A program made the position numbers and the translations under genes. Shown one piece after another: positions 9,769-18,993 of a stretch of DNA of 64,000 nt; positions within the stretch are counted from its first letter, which is position 1, and every line of letters begins with the position of its first letter. Under the pieces are notes generated by a model. The model was not told the origin of the DNA, did not search any database, and was given only the letters and a program-made list of their open reading frames with translations. The DNA is taken from NCBI RefSeq assembly GCF_001514235.1, contig NZ_KQ948927.1, positions 319,813 through 383,812 on the forward strand, given 5' to 3'. Source of the stretch: Streptomyces caeruleatus (GTDB lineage Bacteria; Actinomycetota; Actinomycetes; Streptomycetales; Streptomycetaceae).

Positions 9769-11433
9769 GTGACAACGATCACTCCCGACTCCGGGAACCA
9801 GGACGCCCCCCGCCCCTCACTTCGCTCCCGGGCGGGTGCGCCCGGTACGCTCACCGCCGTGCCACACGCTGATCAGTCCCAAACCACCCAGAAGGGGCAT
9901 CCCGTGACATATCCCGGGCCGCCCAGGCCGGTACAGGTCTCCGCCACACCCCTCGCGGAACTCGCCGATCAGCTGGGTGCCACCGCGCCGGACAGCGCCG
10001 ACGCCGCAGCGGAGGTCACGGGCATCACCCATGACTCGCGCGCCGTCCGCCCCGGCGATCTGTACGCCGCCCTCCCGGGCGCCCGCCTGCACGGCGCCGA
10101 CTTCGTCACACAGGCCGCCGGCCTCGGCGCGGTCGCCGTGCTGACCGACCCGACCGGCGCCGAGCGCGCCGCCGCGACCGGCCTGCCGGTCCTGGTCGTC
10201 GAGGACCCGCGCGGGCAGATGGGTGAACTGGCGGCCACGATCTACGGCCACCCCGGACACGATCTCCTCCAGATCGGCATCACCGGCACCTCCGGCAAGA
10301 CCACCACCGCGTACCTCGTCGAAGGTGCTCTCAAGACCGCCCGGTCGACCGGCTTGATCGGCACGGTCGAGATGCGCATCGGCGACGAGCGCATCAAGTC
10401 CGAGCGCACCACACCCGAAGCCACCGACCTCCAGGCCCTGTTCGCCGTCATGCGCGAACGCGGAGTGGAAGCCGTCGCCATGGAGGTCTCCAGCCACGCG
10501 CTGGTCCTCGGCCGGGTCGACGCCTGCGTCTTCGACATCGCCGTGTTCACCAACCTGAGCCCGGAACACATGGAGTTCCACTCCGACATGGAGGACTACT
10601 TCCAGGCCAAGGCGCAGCTGTTCACCCCGAAACGCAGCAAACTCGGCGTCGTCAACCTCGACGACGAGTACGGTCGCAGGCTGGTCAAGGAGGCCGGCGT
10701 CCCGGTCATCACCTACTCCGCCGAGGGCCACCCCGACGCCGACTGGCGCGCCGAGGACGTGACCATCGGCCCGATGGACTCGACGTTCACCGTGATCGGG
10801 CCCAAGGGCGAGCGGATCGCCGCCAGGTCGCCGATCGCCGGCCCCTTCAACGTGGCGAACACCCTCGCCGCCATCACCGCCCTGGCCGCCGCCGGCCTCG
10901 ACGTGCAGGCCGCCGCCGACGGCATCGCCGCGGTGCCCGGCGTGCCGGGCCGCCTTGAGCGGGTGGACGCCGGGCAGCCGTATCTCGCGGTCGTGGACTA
11001 CGCCCACAAGACCGACGCCGTCGAGTCGGTGCTCAAGGCGCTCCGCAAGGTCACCGAGGGCAGCCTGCACGTCGTCCTCGGCTGCGGCGGCGACCGGGAC
11101 ATGACCAAGCGCGAGCCGATGGGCGCGGCCGCGGCCCGGCTCGCCGACACCGCCGTACTGACCTCCGACAACCCCCGCTCCGAGGACCCCCTCGCGATCC
11201 TCGCGACCATGCTCCAGGGCGCGGCGTCCGTACCGGCACACGAGCGTGGCGAGGTCCAGGTCTTCGAGGACCGGGCCGCCGCCATCGCCGCGGCCGTCGC
11301 CCGCGCACAGCCCGGTGACACCGTGCTGGTCGCCGGCAAGGGCCATGAGCAGGGCCAGGACATCGCCGGAGTGGTCCGTCCCTTCGACGACCGCCAGGTC
11401 CTGCGCGAAGCTATCCAGAAGACCCAGGGATGA
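9769..11433 (+). CDS. murE: UDP-MurNAc-tripeptide synthetase MurE
   Basis: A ligase that adds diaminopimelate to UDP-MurNAc-L-Ala-D-Glu. The ATP site is GTSGKTTT (Lys177 by this start) and DNPR at 467-470 is the signature for diaminopimelate rather than lysine; Streptomyces uses the LL isomer. The start is uncertain. The outermost GTG has AGGA nine bases upstream and gives 554 residues. GTG at 9859 would be leaderless behind TACGCT (9846-9851), and GTG at 9904 has AAGGGG upstream and gives 509 residues, closer to the usual family length. Confidence 0.93.
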   Translation: MTTITPDSGNQDAPRPSLRSRAGAPGTLTAVPHADQSQTTQKGHPVTYPGPPRPVQVSATPLAELADQLGATAPDSADAAAEVTGITHDSRAVRPGDLYAALPGARLHGADFVTQAAGLGAVAVLTDPTGAERAAATGLPVLVVEDPRGQMGELAATIYGHPGHDLLQIGITGTSGKTTTAYLVEGALKTARSTGLIGTVEMRIGDERIKSERTTPEATDLQALFAVMRERGVEAVAMEVSSHALVLGRVDACVFDIAVFTNLSPEHMEFHSDMEDYFQAKAQLFTPKRSKLGVVNLDDEYGRRLVKEAGVPVITYSAEGHPDADWRAEDVTIGPMDSTFTVIGPKGERIAARSPIAGPFNVANTLAAITALAAAGLDVQAAADGIAAVPGVPGRLERVDAGQPYLAVVDYAHKTDAVESVLKALRKVTEGSLHVVLGCGGDRDMTKREPMGAAAARLADTAVLTSDNPRSEDPLAILATMLQGAASVPAHERGEVQVFEDRAAAIAAAVARAQPGDTVLVAGKGHEQGQDIAGVVRPFDDRQVLREAIQKTQG

Positions 11434-11437
11434 ACTT

Positions 11438-12844
11438 GTGATCGCCCTCTCTCTCGCCGAGATCGCAGAAGTCGTCGGCGGGCAGACGTACGACATACCG
11501 GATCCGTCCGTCCAGGTCACCGGTCCGGTCGTCCGGGACTCCCGTGAAGTGGAGCCCGGCACCCTCTTCGCCGCCTTCGTCGGCGAGCGCGTGGACGGCC
11601 ACGACTTCGCAGAGAAGGTCGTCGAAGCGGGCGCGGTCGCCGTACTGGCGTCGCGTCCCGTCGGCGTTCCCGCGATCGTCGTGGCCGACGTCCAGACGGC
11701 CCTCGGCGCCCTCGCCCGGCATGTCGTACGCCGGCTCGGCGCGACCCTCGTCGCCCTGACCGGCTCGGCGGGCAAGACCAGCACCAAGGACCTGATCGCC
11801 CAGGTGCTCCGCAGCAAGGCGCCGACCGTGTTCACGCCGGGCTCGCTCAACAACGAGATCGGGCTGCCGCTGACCGCGCTCAGCGCCACCGAGGAGACGA
11901 AGTTCCTCGTGCTGGAGATGGGCGCCCGCGGCATCGGCCACATCCGCTACCTCGCCGGTCTGACGCCGCCGAAGGTCGGCCTGGTGCTCAACGTCGGCAC
12001 CGCCCACATCGGCGAGTTCGGCGGCCGCGAGCAGATCGCGCAGGCCAAGGGCGAACTGGTGGAGAGCCTTCCGGAGGACGGCGCGGCGATCCTCAACGCC
12101 GACGATCCCCTCGTACGGGCCATGGCGTCCCGTACGAAGGCGAAGGTGATCCTTTTCGGAGAGTCCGGCGAAGCGGACGTACGCGCCGAGAACGTGCGAC
12201 TCACGGACAGCGGACAGCCTTCCTTCATGCTTCACACACCCTCCGGGTGCAGCGATGTGACCATGCGCCTGTACGGTGAGCACCACGTGTCGAACGCGCT
12301 CGCCGCGGCCGCCGTCGCCCATGAGCTGGGCATGTCCGCGGAAGAGATCGCCACCGCGCTCTCCGAGGCGGGCTCCCTCTCCCGCTGGCGGATGGAGGTC
12401 ACCGAGCGCCCGGACGGCGTGACGGTCGTCAACGACGCCTACAACGCGAACCCCGAGTCCATGCGAGCCGCTCTGCGTGCGCTCGTGGCGATGGGCAGGG
12501 GGCGGCGTACGTGGGCGGTGCTCGGCAAGATGGCCGAGCTCGGGGACGAGGAGCTCGCCGAGCACGACGCGGTCGGACGGCTCGCCGTCCGGCTCAACGT
12601 CAGCAAGCTCGTCGCGGTCGGGGGCAGGGAAGCGTCCTGGCTGCAACTGGGCGCATATAACGAGGGTTCGTGGGGTGAGGAGTCGGTGCACGTGTCCGAC
12701 GCACAGGCGGCGGTCGACCTGTTGCGCAGCGAGTTGCGCCCGGGGGACGTCGTGCTCGTGAAGGCGTCCCGTTCGGTCGGTCTGGAGAGCGTCGCCGAGG
12801 CGCTGCTCGCGGGCGGCACCGAGGGTGAGGTCGACGCCCGATGA
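11438..12844 (+). CDS. murF: UDP-MurNAc-tripeptide:D-Ala-D-Ala ligase MurF
   Basis: A 468-residue Mur ligase that adds D-alanyl-D-alanine to complete the UDP-MurNAc-pentapeptide. The ATP-binding loop is TGSAGKTST with Lys113, and the C-terminal domain has the family motif VVNDAYNANPESMRAAL. The GTG start lies four bases after the murE stop with AGGGA upstream; longer in-frame starts would sit deep inside murE. The stop overlaps the mraY ATG by four bases. Confidence 0.96.
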   Translation: MIALSLAEIAEVVGGQTYDIPDPSVQVTGPVVRDSREVEPGTLFAAFVGERVDGHDFAEKVVEAGAVAVLASRPVGVPAIVVADVQTALGALARHVVRRLGATLVALTGSAGKTSTKDLIAQVLRSKAPTVFTPGSLNNEIGLPLTALSATEETKFLVLEMGARGIGHIRYLAGLTPPKVGLVLNVGTAHIGEFGGREQIAQAKGELVESLPEDGAAILNADDPLVRAMASRTKAKVILFGESGEADVRAENVRLTDSGQPSFMLHTPSGCSDVTMRLYGEHHVSNALAAAAVAHELGMSAEEIATALSEAGSLSRWRMEVTERPDGVTVVNDAYNANPESMRAALRALVAMGRGRRTWAVLGKMAELGDEELAEHDAVGRLAVRLNVSKLVAVGGREASWLQLGAYNEGSWGEESVHVSDAQAAVDLLRSELRPGDVVLVKASRSVGLESVAEALLAGGTEGEVDAR

Positions 12845-13914
12845 TGAATCAGATCCTGTTCGCGGGTGTCATCGGGCTCTTCCTGACAATGATCGGCACA
12901 CCACTGCTGATCAAGCTTCTCGCCCGCAAGGGCTACGGCCAGTACATCCGCGACGACGGCCCGCGCGAGCACGCCAGCAAGCGCGGTACGCCGACCATGG
13001 GTGGCATCGCCTTCATCCTCGCCACGATCGTGGCGTACTTCCTGTCGAAGGTGATCACCGGAAAGCCCGTGACCTACTCGGGCCTGCTGGTGCTCGGCCT
13101 GATGGGCGGCATGGGTCTGGTCGGCTTCCTGGACGACTACATCAAGATCGTCAAGCGCCGCTCGCTGGGGCTGCGGGCCAAGGCCAAGATGGCCGGCCAG
13201 CTGCTCGGCGGTATCGCCTTCGCGGTGCTCTCGCTCCAGTTCGCGGACAACCGGGGCAACACCCCGGCCTCCACCAAGCTGTCCTTCGTGCAGGACTTCG
13301 GCTGGTCCATCGGCCCGGTGCTGTTCGTCGTCTGGGCGCTGTTCATGATCCTCGCCATGTCGAACGGCGTGAACCTGACGGACGGTCTGGACGGCCTCGC
13401 CACCGGCGCCTCCGTACTGGTCTTCGGCGCCTACACGTTCATCGGCGTGTGGCAGTTCCAGGAGTCCTGCGCCAACGCGCAGACCCTCACCAACCCGGGC
13501 GCCTGTTACGAGGTACGCGATCCACTCGACCTCGCCGTCGTCTCCTCGGCGCTGATGGGTGCCTGCCTCGGCTTCCTGTGGTGGAACACGTCGCCGGCCA
13601 AGATCTTCATGGGTGACACCGGTTCGCTGGCCCTCGGCGGCGCGCTCGCCGGTCTCGCCATCTGCTCGCGCACCGAGCTGCTGCTCGCCATCCTGGGCGG
13701 CCTGTTCGTGCTGATCACCATGTCGGTCGTCATCCAGGTCGGCTCCTTCCGCCTCACCGGCAAGCGCGTCTTCCGGATGGCGCCACTCCAGCACCACTTC
13801 GAACTCAAGGGCTGGTCCGAAGTCCTTGTGGTGGTCCGCTTCTGGATCATCCAGGGCATCTGCGTGATTGTCGGACTCGGCCTCTTCTACGCGGGATGGG
13901 CAGCGGACAAGTGA
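12841..13914 (+). CDS. mraY: Phospho-MurNAc-pentapeptide translocase MraY
   Basis: A 357-residue polytopic membrane enzyme, with about ten membrane helices, that transfers phospho-MurNAc-pentapeptide to undecaprenyl phosphate to make lipid I. Family signatures are Asp98-Asp99 in GFLDDYIK, NLTDGLDGLA and FMGDTGSLALGG, and the MraY-type end RMAPLQHHFEL. The ATG is shared with the stop of murF (ATGA). It ends inside the beginning of murD. Confidence 0.97.
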   Translation: MMNQILFAGVIGLFLTMIGTPLLIKLLARKGYGQYIRDDGPREHASKRGTPTMGGIAFILATIVAYFLSKVITGKPVTYSGLLVLGLMGGMGLVGFLDDYIKIVKRRSLGLRAKAKMAGQLLGGIAFAVLSLQFADNRGNTPASTKLSFVQDFGWSIGPVLFVVWALFMILAMSNGVNLTDGLDGLATGASVLVFGAYTFIGVWQFQESCANAQTLTNPGACYEVRDPLDLAVVSSALMGACLGFLWWNTSPAKIFMGDTGSLALGGALAGLAICSRTELLLAILGGLFVLITMSVVIQVGSFRLTGKRVFRMAPLQHHFELKGWSEVLVVVRFWIIQGICVIVGLGLFYAGWAADK

Positions 13915-15320
13915 CCGACTGGCAGGGGAAGAACGTCACCGTCGCGGGACTCGGCGTCTCCGGGATCCCGGCGGCCAAGGTGCTGCACGCGCGCGGGGCG
14001 CACGTCACGGTCGTCAACGACGGCGACGACGCACGCGCGCGTGCCCAGGCCGCCGAACTGGAGGCGCTCGGCATCACCGTCCGCCTCGGCGACGGGGCGA
14101 CCCTGCCCGAAGGCACCGAACTCATCGTCACCGCACCCGGCTGGAAGCCGGACAAGCCGCTGTTCACGGCGGCTCGTGAGGCGGGCGTCCCGGTCTGGGG
14201 CGACGTCGAGCTGGCCTGGCGGCTGCGCGGCCCGGACGCCGCGCCCTGGCTCGCCGTCACCGGCACCAACGGCAAGACCACGACCGTCCAGATGCTCGCC
14301 TCCATCCTCAAGGCGGCGGGCCTGCGCACGGCGGCCGTGGGCAACATCGGCGTCTCCCTGCTCGACGCGGTGCTCGGCGAGGAGCAGTACGACGTCCTCG
14401 CCGTGGAGTTGTCCAGCTACCAGCTGCACTGGGCGCCCTCGCTGCGGGCGCACTCGGCGGCCGTGCTGAACCTGGCCCCCGACCACCTCGACTGGCACGG
14501 CTCCATGGAGGCGTACGCCGCCGACAAGGGCCGTATCTACGAGGGCAATCGCGTCGCCTGCGTCTACAACGTCGCCGACAAGGCCACCGAGGACCTGGTA
14601 CGGGCCGCTGACGTCGAGGAGGGCTGCCGGGCCGTCGGCTTCACCCTCGGCACCCCCGGCCCCTCCCAACTCGGCGTCGTGGAGGGCATCCTGGTCGACC
14701 GCGCCTTCGTCGAGAACCGGCAGAAGAACGCCCAGGAGCTCGCCGAGGTCGCCGACGTCAACCCGCCGGCCCCGCACAACGTCGCCAACGCCCTTGCGGC
14801 GGCGGCCCTCGCCCGGGCCTACGGCGTGCCCGCCAAGGCCGTACGGGACGGCCTGCGGGCCTTCACCCCGGACGCTCACCGCATCGCGCATGTGGCGGAC
14901 CTGGACGGGGTCGCGTACGTCGACGACTCCAAGGCCACCAACACCCACGCGGCGGAAGCGTCGTTGGCGGCGTACGAGTCCATCGTGTGGATCGCGGGCG
15001 GCCTCGCCAAGGGCGCCGTCTTCGAGGAACTGGTCGCCAAGTCGGCCGAGCGGCTGCGCGCGGTCGTACTGATCGGCGCCGATCGCGGCCTGATCCGTGA
15101 AGCCCTCGCGCGACACGCGCCGGAAGTACCCGTCGTCGACCTCGACCGGACCGACACTGGGGCGATGCTCGCGGCGGTCCAGGAAGCGAGGCGGCTCGCC
15201 CAGCCCGGTGACACGGTGCTGCTTGCCCCGGCCTGTGCCTCGATGGACATGTTCGTCAACTACAACCAGCGCGGTGACGTGTTCGCGGAGGCGGTTCGCG
15301 AACTCGGCGCGGGCGCCTGA
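13896..15320 (+). CDS. murD: UDP-MurNAc-L-alanine:D-glutamate ligase MurD
   Basis: A 474-residue Mur ligase that adds D-glutamate. An N-terminal Rossmann-like UDP site (VTVAGLGVSGIPAAKVL) is followed by the ATP loop GTNGKTTT with Lys127 and the C-terminal motif YVDDSKATNTHA. ATG at 13896 overlaps mraY by 19 bases. GTG at 13911 overlaps the mraY stop by four bases (GTGA) and is an equally good candidate, shorter by five residues. MurC, the preceding enzyme, is not encoded in this cluster. Confidence 0.96.
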   Translation: MGSGQVTDWQGKNVTVAGLGVSGIPAAKVLHARGAHVTVVNDGDDARARAQAAELEALGITVRLGDGATLPEGTELIVTAPGWKPDKPLFTAAREAGVPVWGDVELAWRLRGPDAAPWLAVTGTNGKTTTVQMLASILKAAGLRTAAVGNIGVSLLDAVLGEEQYDVLAVELSSYQLHWAPSLRAHSAAVLNLAPDHLDWHGSMEAYAADKGRIYEGNRVACVYNVADKATEDLVRAADVEEGCRAVGFTLGTPGPSQLGVVEGILVDRAFVENRQKNAQELAEVADVNPPAPHNVANALAAAALARAYGVPAKAVRDGLRAFTPDAHRIAHVADLDGVAYVDDSKATNTHAAEASLAAYESIVWIAGGLAKGAVFEELVAKSAERLRAVVLIGADRGLIREALARHAPEVPVVDLDRTDTGAMLAAVQEARRLAQPGDTVLLAPACASMDMFVNYNQRGDVFAEAVRELGAGA

Positions 15321-15423
15321 CGCCGGGTCTCGGCCACTGCGGGTGCTTCGGGACCCTTGGAGGGACGCGTGACTCGGATGTGGCCGGACGGTACGTACTC
15401 CCACGGCGGGGCGGTGGGCGCCG

Positions 15424-16788
15424 ATGCCCGGTAGCCGTACGGGACGACCCCCCGTCCAGCGCGCCGTTCGGCGCCCCGTCGCCCCCCGGCCGTCGTCGCA
15501 CGACAACGCCGTACGGCGGCTCTACATCCGGCTGAACCGGGCGTGGGACCGGCCGCTGACCGCGTACTACCTGATCCTCGGCGGCAGCCTGCTGATCACC
15601 GTGCTCGGTCTGGTGATGGTCTACTCGGCCTCCCAGATCACCGCCCTGCAGATGTCGCTGCCCGGGTCGTACTTCTTCCGCAAGCAGCTGCTGGCCGCGG
15701 TGATCGGCGCCGGCCTGCTGTTCGCGGCCTCGCGGATGCCGGTGAAACTGCACCGGGCGCTGGCCTACCCGATCCTCGCGGGCGCCGTCTTCCTGATGGC
15801 GCTGGTGCAGGTCCCCGGGATAGGAGTGGCGGTCAACGGCAACCAGAACTGGATCGCCCTCGGCGGCTCCTTCCAGATCCAGCCCAGCGAGTTCGGCAAG
15901 CTCGCGCTGGTGCTGTGGGGCGCGGACCTGATCGCCCGCAAAGAGGACCGGAAGCTGCTGACGCAGTGGAAGCACATGCTGGTGCCGCTGGTGCCGGTCG
16001 CCTTCATGCTGCTCGGGCTGATCATGCTCGGCGGCGACATGGGTACGGCGATCATCCTGTCGGCGATCCTGTTCGGCCTGCTGTGGCTGGCCGGGGCGCC
16101 GACCCGGCTGTTCGTGGGGGTCCTGTCGGTGGCCGGCCTGATCGGTCTGCTCCTGATCAAGACCAGCCAGAACCGCATGGCCCGCCTGCAGTGCCTGGGT
16201 GCCACCGAGCCACGCAGCGGGGCCGTCGACTGCTGGCAGGCCGTGCACGGCATCTATGCGCTCGCCTCGGGCGGAATCTTCGGCTCCGGGCTCGGTGCGA
16301 GTGTGGAGAAATGGGGCCAACTACCCGAAGCCCACACCGACTTCATCTTCGCCGTCACCGGTGAGGAACTGGGCCTGGCGGGGACGCTGTCGGTGCTCGC
16401 CCTGTTCGCGGCTCTAGGCTATGCGGGTATCCGCGTGGCCGGACGTACGGAGGACCGCTTCGTCAGGTATGCCGCGGGAGGTGTGACCACCTGGATCACC
16501 GCGCAAGCCGTGATCAACATCGGTGCGGTGCTCGGTCTGCTGCCGATCGCCGGAGTCCCCCTCCCGCTGTTCTCCTACGGAGGATCCGCCCTGCTGCCGA
16601 CCATGTTCGCCATCGGGCTGCTGATCGCGTTCGCGCGCGAGGAGCCCGCTGCGCGGGCAGCGCTTTCCGTGCGGCAACCCCGCTTTGGTAGAAAGCGTGC
16701 GGGAGGTGCCGGTTCCGGCCGGGCGCCTCGGAGATGGAACACGATGCGACGGCGTGCCTCGGCGGCGCGCTCGTCCGGAGAGCGGTGA
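15424..16788 (+). CDS. ftsW: SEDS-family septal glycosyltransferase FtsW
   Basis: A 454-residue membrane protein with about ten helices, of the SEDS family that polymerises lipid II during division together with FtsI. Signature stretches are NWIALGGSFQIQPSEFGKLA and PLPLFSYGGSALLPTM. Both ends are basic and cytoplasmic: the first 45 residues are Arg/Pro-rich and the last 50 Arg/Gly-rich. A 103-base gap separates it from murD, one of the few breaks in this cluster, so it may have its own promoter. The murG start follows six bases after its stop. Confidence 0.95.
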   Translation: MPGSRTGRPPVQRAVRRPVAPRPSSHDNAVRRLYIRLNRAWDRPLTAYYLILGGSLLITVLGLVMVYSASQITALQMSLPGSYFFRKQLLAAVIGAGLLFAASRMPVKLHRALAYPILAGAVFLMALVQVPGIGVAVNGNQNWIALGGSFQIQPSEFGKLALVLWGADLIARKEDRKLLTQWKHMLVPLVPVAFMLLGLIMLGGDMGTAIILSAILFGLLWLAGAPTRLFVGVLSVAGLIGLLLIKTSQNRMARLQCLGATEPRSGAVDCWQAVHGIYALASGGIFGSGLGASVEKWGQLPEAHTDFIFAVTGEELGLAGTLSVLALFAALGYAGIRVAGRTEDRFVRYAAGGVTTWITAQAVINIGAVLGLLPIAGVPLPLFSYGGSALLPTMFAIGLLIAFAREEPAARAALSVRQPRFGRKRAGGAGSGRAPRRWNTMRRRASAARSSGER

Positions 16789-16794
16789 ATTTCG

Positions 16795-17886
16795 GTGCAT
16801 GTCGTACTCGCCGGTGGGGGGACCGCCGGCCACATCGAGCCCGCGCTCGCCCTCGCGGACGCCCTGCGCAGGCAGGACCCGACCGTGGGGATCACGGCCC
16901 TGGGCACGGAGCGCGGCCTGGAGACCACGCTCGTCCCGCAGCGGGGCTACGAGCTCGCGCTGATCCCCGCCGTGCCGCTGCCCCGCAAGCCCACGCCCGA
17001 GCTGATCACCGTCCCGGGTCGGCTGCGCGGCACGATCAAGGCGACCGAGCAGATCCTGGAGCGCACCAAGGCGGACGCCGTCGTCGGCTTCGGCGGCTAT
17101 GTCGCCCTGCCCGGCTACCTCGCCGCCAAGCGCCTCGGCGTGCCGATCATCATCCACGAGGCCAACGCCCGCCCCGGCCTCGCCAACAAGATCGGTTCGC
17201 GGTACGCCGCCCAGGTCGCCGTCTCCACCCCGGACAGCAAGCTCCGCAACTCGCGTTACATCGGCATCCCGCTGCGCCGGACCATCGCCACCCTCGACCG
17301 GGCCGCCGTCCGCCCCGAGGCCCGCGCCGCGTTCGGCCTCGACCCGAACCTGCCCACGCTGCTGGTCTCCGGCGGCTCCCAGGGCGCACGCCGCCTCAAC
17401 GAGGTCGTCCAGCAGGTCGCGCCCTGGCTCCAGCAGGCCGGAATCCAGATCCTGCACGCGGTCGGTCCGAAGAACGAACTGCCGCAGGTGCACCAGATGC
17501 CGGGGATGCCCCCGTACATCCCGGTACCGTACGTGGACCGGATGGACCTCGCGTACGCCGCGGCCGACATGATGCTCTGCCGCGCGGGCGCGATGACCGT
17601 CGCCGAACTCTCCGCCGTCGGACTCCCGGCCGCCTATGTCCCGCTGCCCATCGGCAACGGGGAACAGCGGCTCAACGCCCAGCCGGTGGTCAAGGCCGGC
17701 GGCGGACTGCTGGTCGACGACGCGGAGCTCACGCCCGAGTGGGTGCAGCAGAACGTCCTGCCCGTGCTCGCCGACCCGCACCGGCTGTACGAGATGTCCC
17801 GCGCCGCAAGCGAGTTCGGCCGCCGGGACGCCGACGACCTGCTCGTCGGCATGGTGTACGAGGCGATTGCCTCGCATCGCCGCTAG
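16795..17886 (+). CDS. murG: Lipid II synthase MurG (GlcNAc transferase)
   Basis: A 363-residue GT28 glycosyltransferase at the inner membrane face that adds GlcNAc to lipid I. The N-terminal glycine loop GGGTAGHIEPALALADAL, the second loop SGGSQGARRLNEV near residue 190 and the donor-site motif CRAGAMTVAELSAVGLPAAYVPLP are all present. The GTG start gives the standard N-terminus VHVVLAGGGT. It is preceded by ftsW and followed after 25 bases by ftsQ. Confidence 0.97.
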   Translation: MHVVLAGGGTAGHIEPALALADALRRQDPTVGITALGTERGLETTLVPQRGYELALIPAVPLPRKPTPELITVPGRLRGTIKATEQILERTKADAVVGFGGYVALPGYLAAKRLGVPIIIHEANARPGLANKIGSRYAAQVAVSTPDSKLRNSRYIGIPLRRTIATLDRAAVRPEARAAFGLDPNLPTLLVSGGSQGARRLNEVVQQVAPWLQQAGIQILHAVGPKNELPQVHQMPGMPPYIPVPYVDRMDLAYAAADMMLCRAGAMTVAELSAVGLPAAYVPLPIGNGEQRLNAQPVVKAGGGLLVDDAELTPEWVQQNVLPVLADPHRLYEMSRAASEFGRRDADDLLVGMVYEAIASHRR

Positions 17887-17911
17887 GAACGTATGACGGA
17901 GGGCAGGGAGC

Positions 17912-18709
17912 GTGGCCGGACCGACGACCGCAGAGCGCGGTGAACGCCAGCAGGAGTCGTCCGACCCGCCCCTCGCCCGGCGATTGAGGCCGACGCCGCG
18001 ACTTCGTACGATCATCATCCTTCTTGTGGTGCTCGTCCTCCTTGGCGCGGGCTCCGTTTGGCTGCTGTACGGCTCCAAGTGGCTGCGCGTCGAGCGTGTA
18101 TCCGTCTCCGGGACCCGGGTTCTGACGCCCGAACAGGTCCAGGAGGTGGCCGACGTCCCCGTGGGCGCGCCGCTGATTTCCGTCGACACTGACGCGATTG
18201 AGGAACGGCTGCGCCAGGAATTGCCCCGAATTGACGTGGTTGACGTGGTTCGCTCCTGGCCGCATGGAATCAGCCTTAAAGTGGCGGAGCGTACTCCGGT
18301 TCTGATTGTCCAAAAGGACGGAAAGTTCGTCGAAGTGGACAAGGAAGGCGTCCGTTTCGCCACGGTTTCTCAGCCCCCGAAAGGCGTTCCCGCGCTCGAA
18401 TTGGTGGTGTCCCGGTCGAGCTCCGCCGCCGCGAGCCTGCGCCGCTTCGGGGAGAGCCGTCTGGTGCGGGAGGCGGTGCGCGTCGCCCGGGCCCTTCCGG
18501 ACGCCGTCGCACGCGACACCCAGGTGGTCAAGGTCCGTTCCTACGACGACATCTCACTGGCTCTGACCGGCGGGACGACCGTCGCCTGGGGGAGTGGCGA
18601 GAAGGGGGCCGCGAAGGCCCGCGCACTCACCGCTCTCATGAAAGCCTCGCCGGATGCGCGGTACTTCGACGTCAGCGTTCCCACCGCGCCTGCGTCAGCC
18701 GGGAGTTGA
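17912..18709 (+). CDS. ftsQ: Cell division protein FtsQ (DivIB)
   Basis: A 265-residue bitopic protein: a cytoplasmic basic tail (1-32), one membrane helix (about 33-54) and an outside POTRA domain beginning LRVERVSVSGTRVLTPEQV, then the beta domain. It links FtsL and FtsI at the septum. The GTG start is preceded by GGCAGGGAG. The sequence between about 18180 and 18400 uses more A/T-containing codons than its neighbours. Confidence 0.93.
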   Translation: MAGPTTAERGERQQESSDPPLARRLRPTPRLRTIIILLVVLVLLGAGSVWLLYGSKWLRVERVSVSGTRVLTPEQVQEVADVPVGAPLISVDTDAIEERLRQELPRIDVVDVVRSWPHGISLKVAERTPVLIVQKDGKFVEVDKEGVRFATVSQPPKGVPALELVVSRSSSAAASLRRFGESRLVREAVRVARALPDAVARDTQVVKVRSYDDISLALTGGTTVAWGSGEKGAAKARALTALMKASPDARYFDVSVPTAPASAGS

Positions 18710-18757
18710 CGCACATCCGCGCAGGCCAGCACCCTGGTTGGGCAGCGACACGGCTGA

Positions 18758-18770
18758 TCACATAGGGTGA
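18758..18770. promoter_or_regulatory. Candidate BldD binding site
   Basis: The 13 bases TCACATAGGGTGA differ from the pseudopalindromic BldD consensus TNACNCWGNGTNA at one fixed position only. BldD with cyclic di-GMP represses sporulation genes during vegetative growth, and ftsZ is a known member of its regulon in Streptomyces. The site lies 30 bases upstream of the -35 hexamer of the candidate ftsZ promoter. Confidence 0.6.
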
Positions 18771-18799
18771 AAAGAAAAACGGGAGGTTCGGCGTGTTCG

Positions 18800-18829
18800 T
18801 TGAACGTGCGCCACTTGTCGACTTAGTGT
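18800..18829 (+). promoter_or_regulatory. Candidate ftsZ promoter
   Basis: TTGAAC (18800-18805) and TAGTGT (18824-18829) are separated by 18 bases. Both fit the consensus used by the main Streptomyces sigma factor. A start near 18836 would give a leader of about 160 bases before ftsZ. Confidence 0.45.
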
Positions 18830-18993
18830 CCTGTTCAGAAGACTTCAAGGAACAGACACACTGGTAACCCTAAACTTCAGGGTTAGGGTTCGGGTCGGCG
18901 CTACGGACCGTCCCATTCGGCATCAGTCGCGGTTCACGAAGCACAGCCTCTCGTGATCCGACGACCCGTAACTCGAGGCGAGAGGCCTTCGAC

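Larger units (their letters stand above)
18710..18993 (+). promoter_or_regulatory. ftsQ-ftsZ control region
   Basis: This 284-base region drives ftsZ. It is more A/T-rich than the surrounding genes and holds a BldD-type box (18758-18770), two GACAC motifs (18747-18751, 18855-18859), a good promoter (18800-18829) and a short inverted repeat, AACCCT (18866-18871) with AGGGTT (18879-18884). Streptomyces ftsZ is known to have several promoters in this gap, one of them switched on during sporulation. Confidence 0.7.

Noticed and set aside
15153-15157. GACAC motif as a WhiA site for ftsW
   Set aside because: It lies inside murD, 267 bases from the ftsW start, and a five-base motif is expected by chance.
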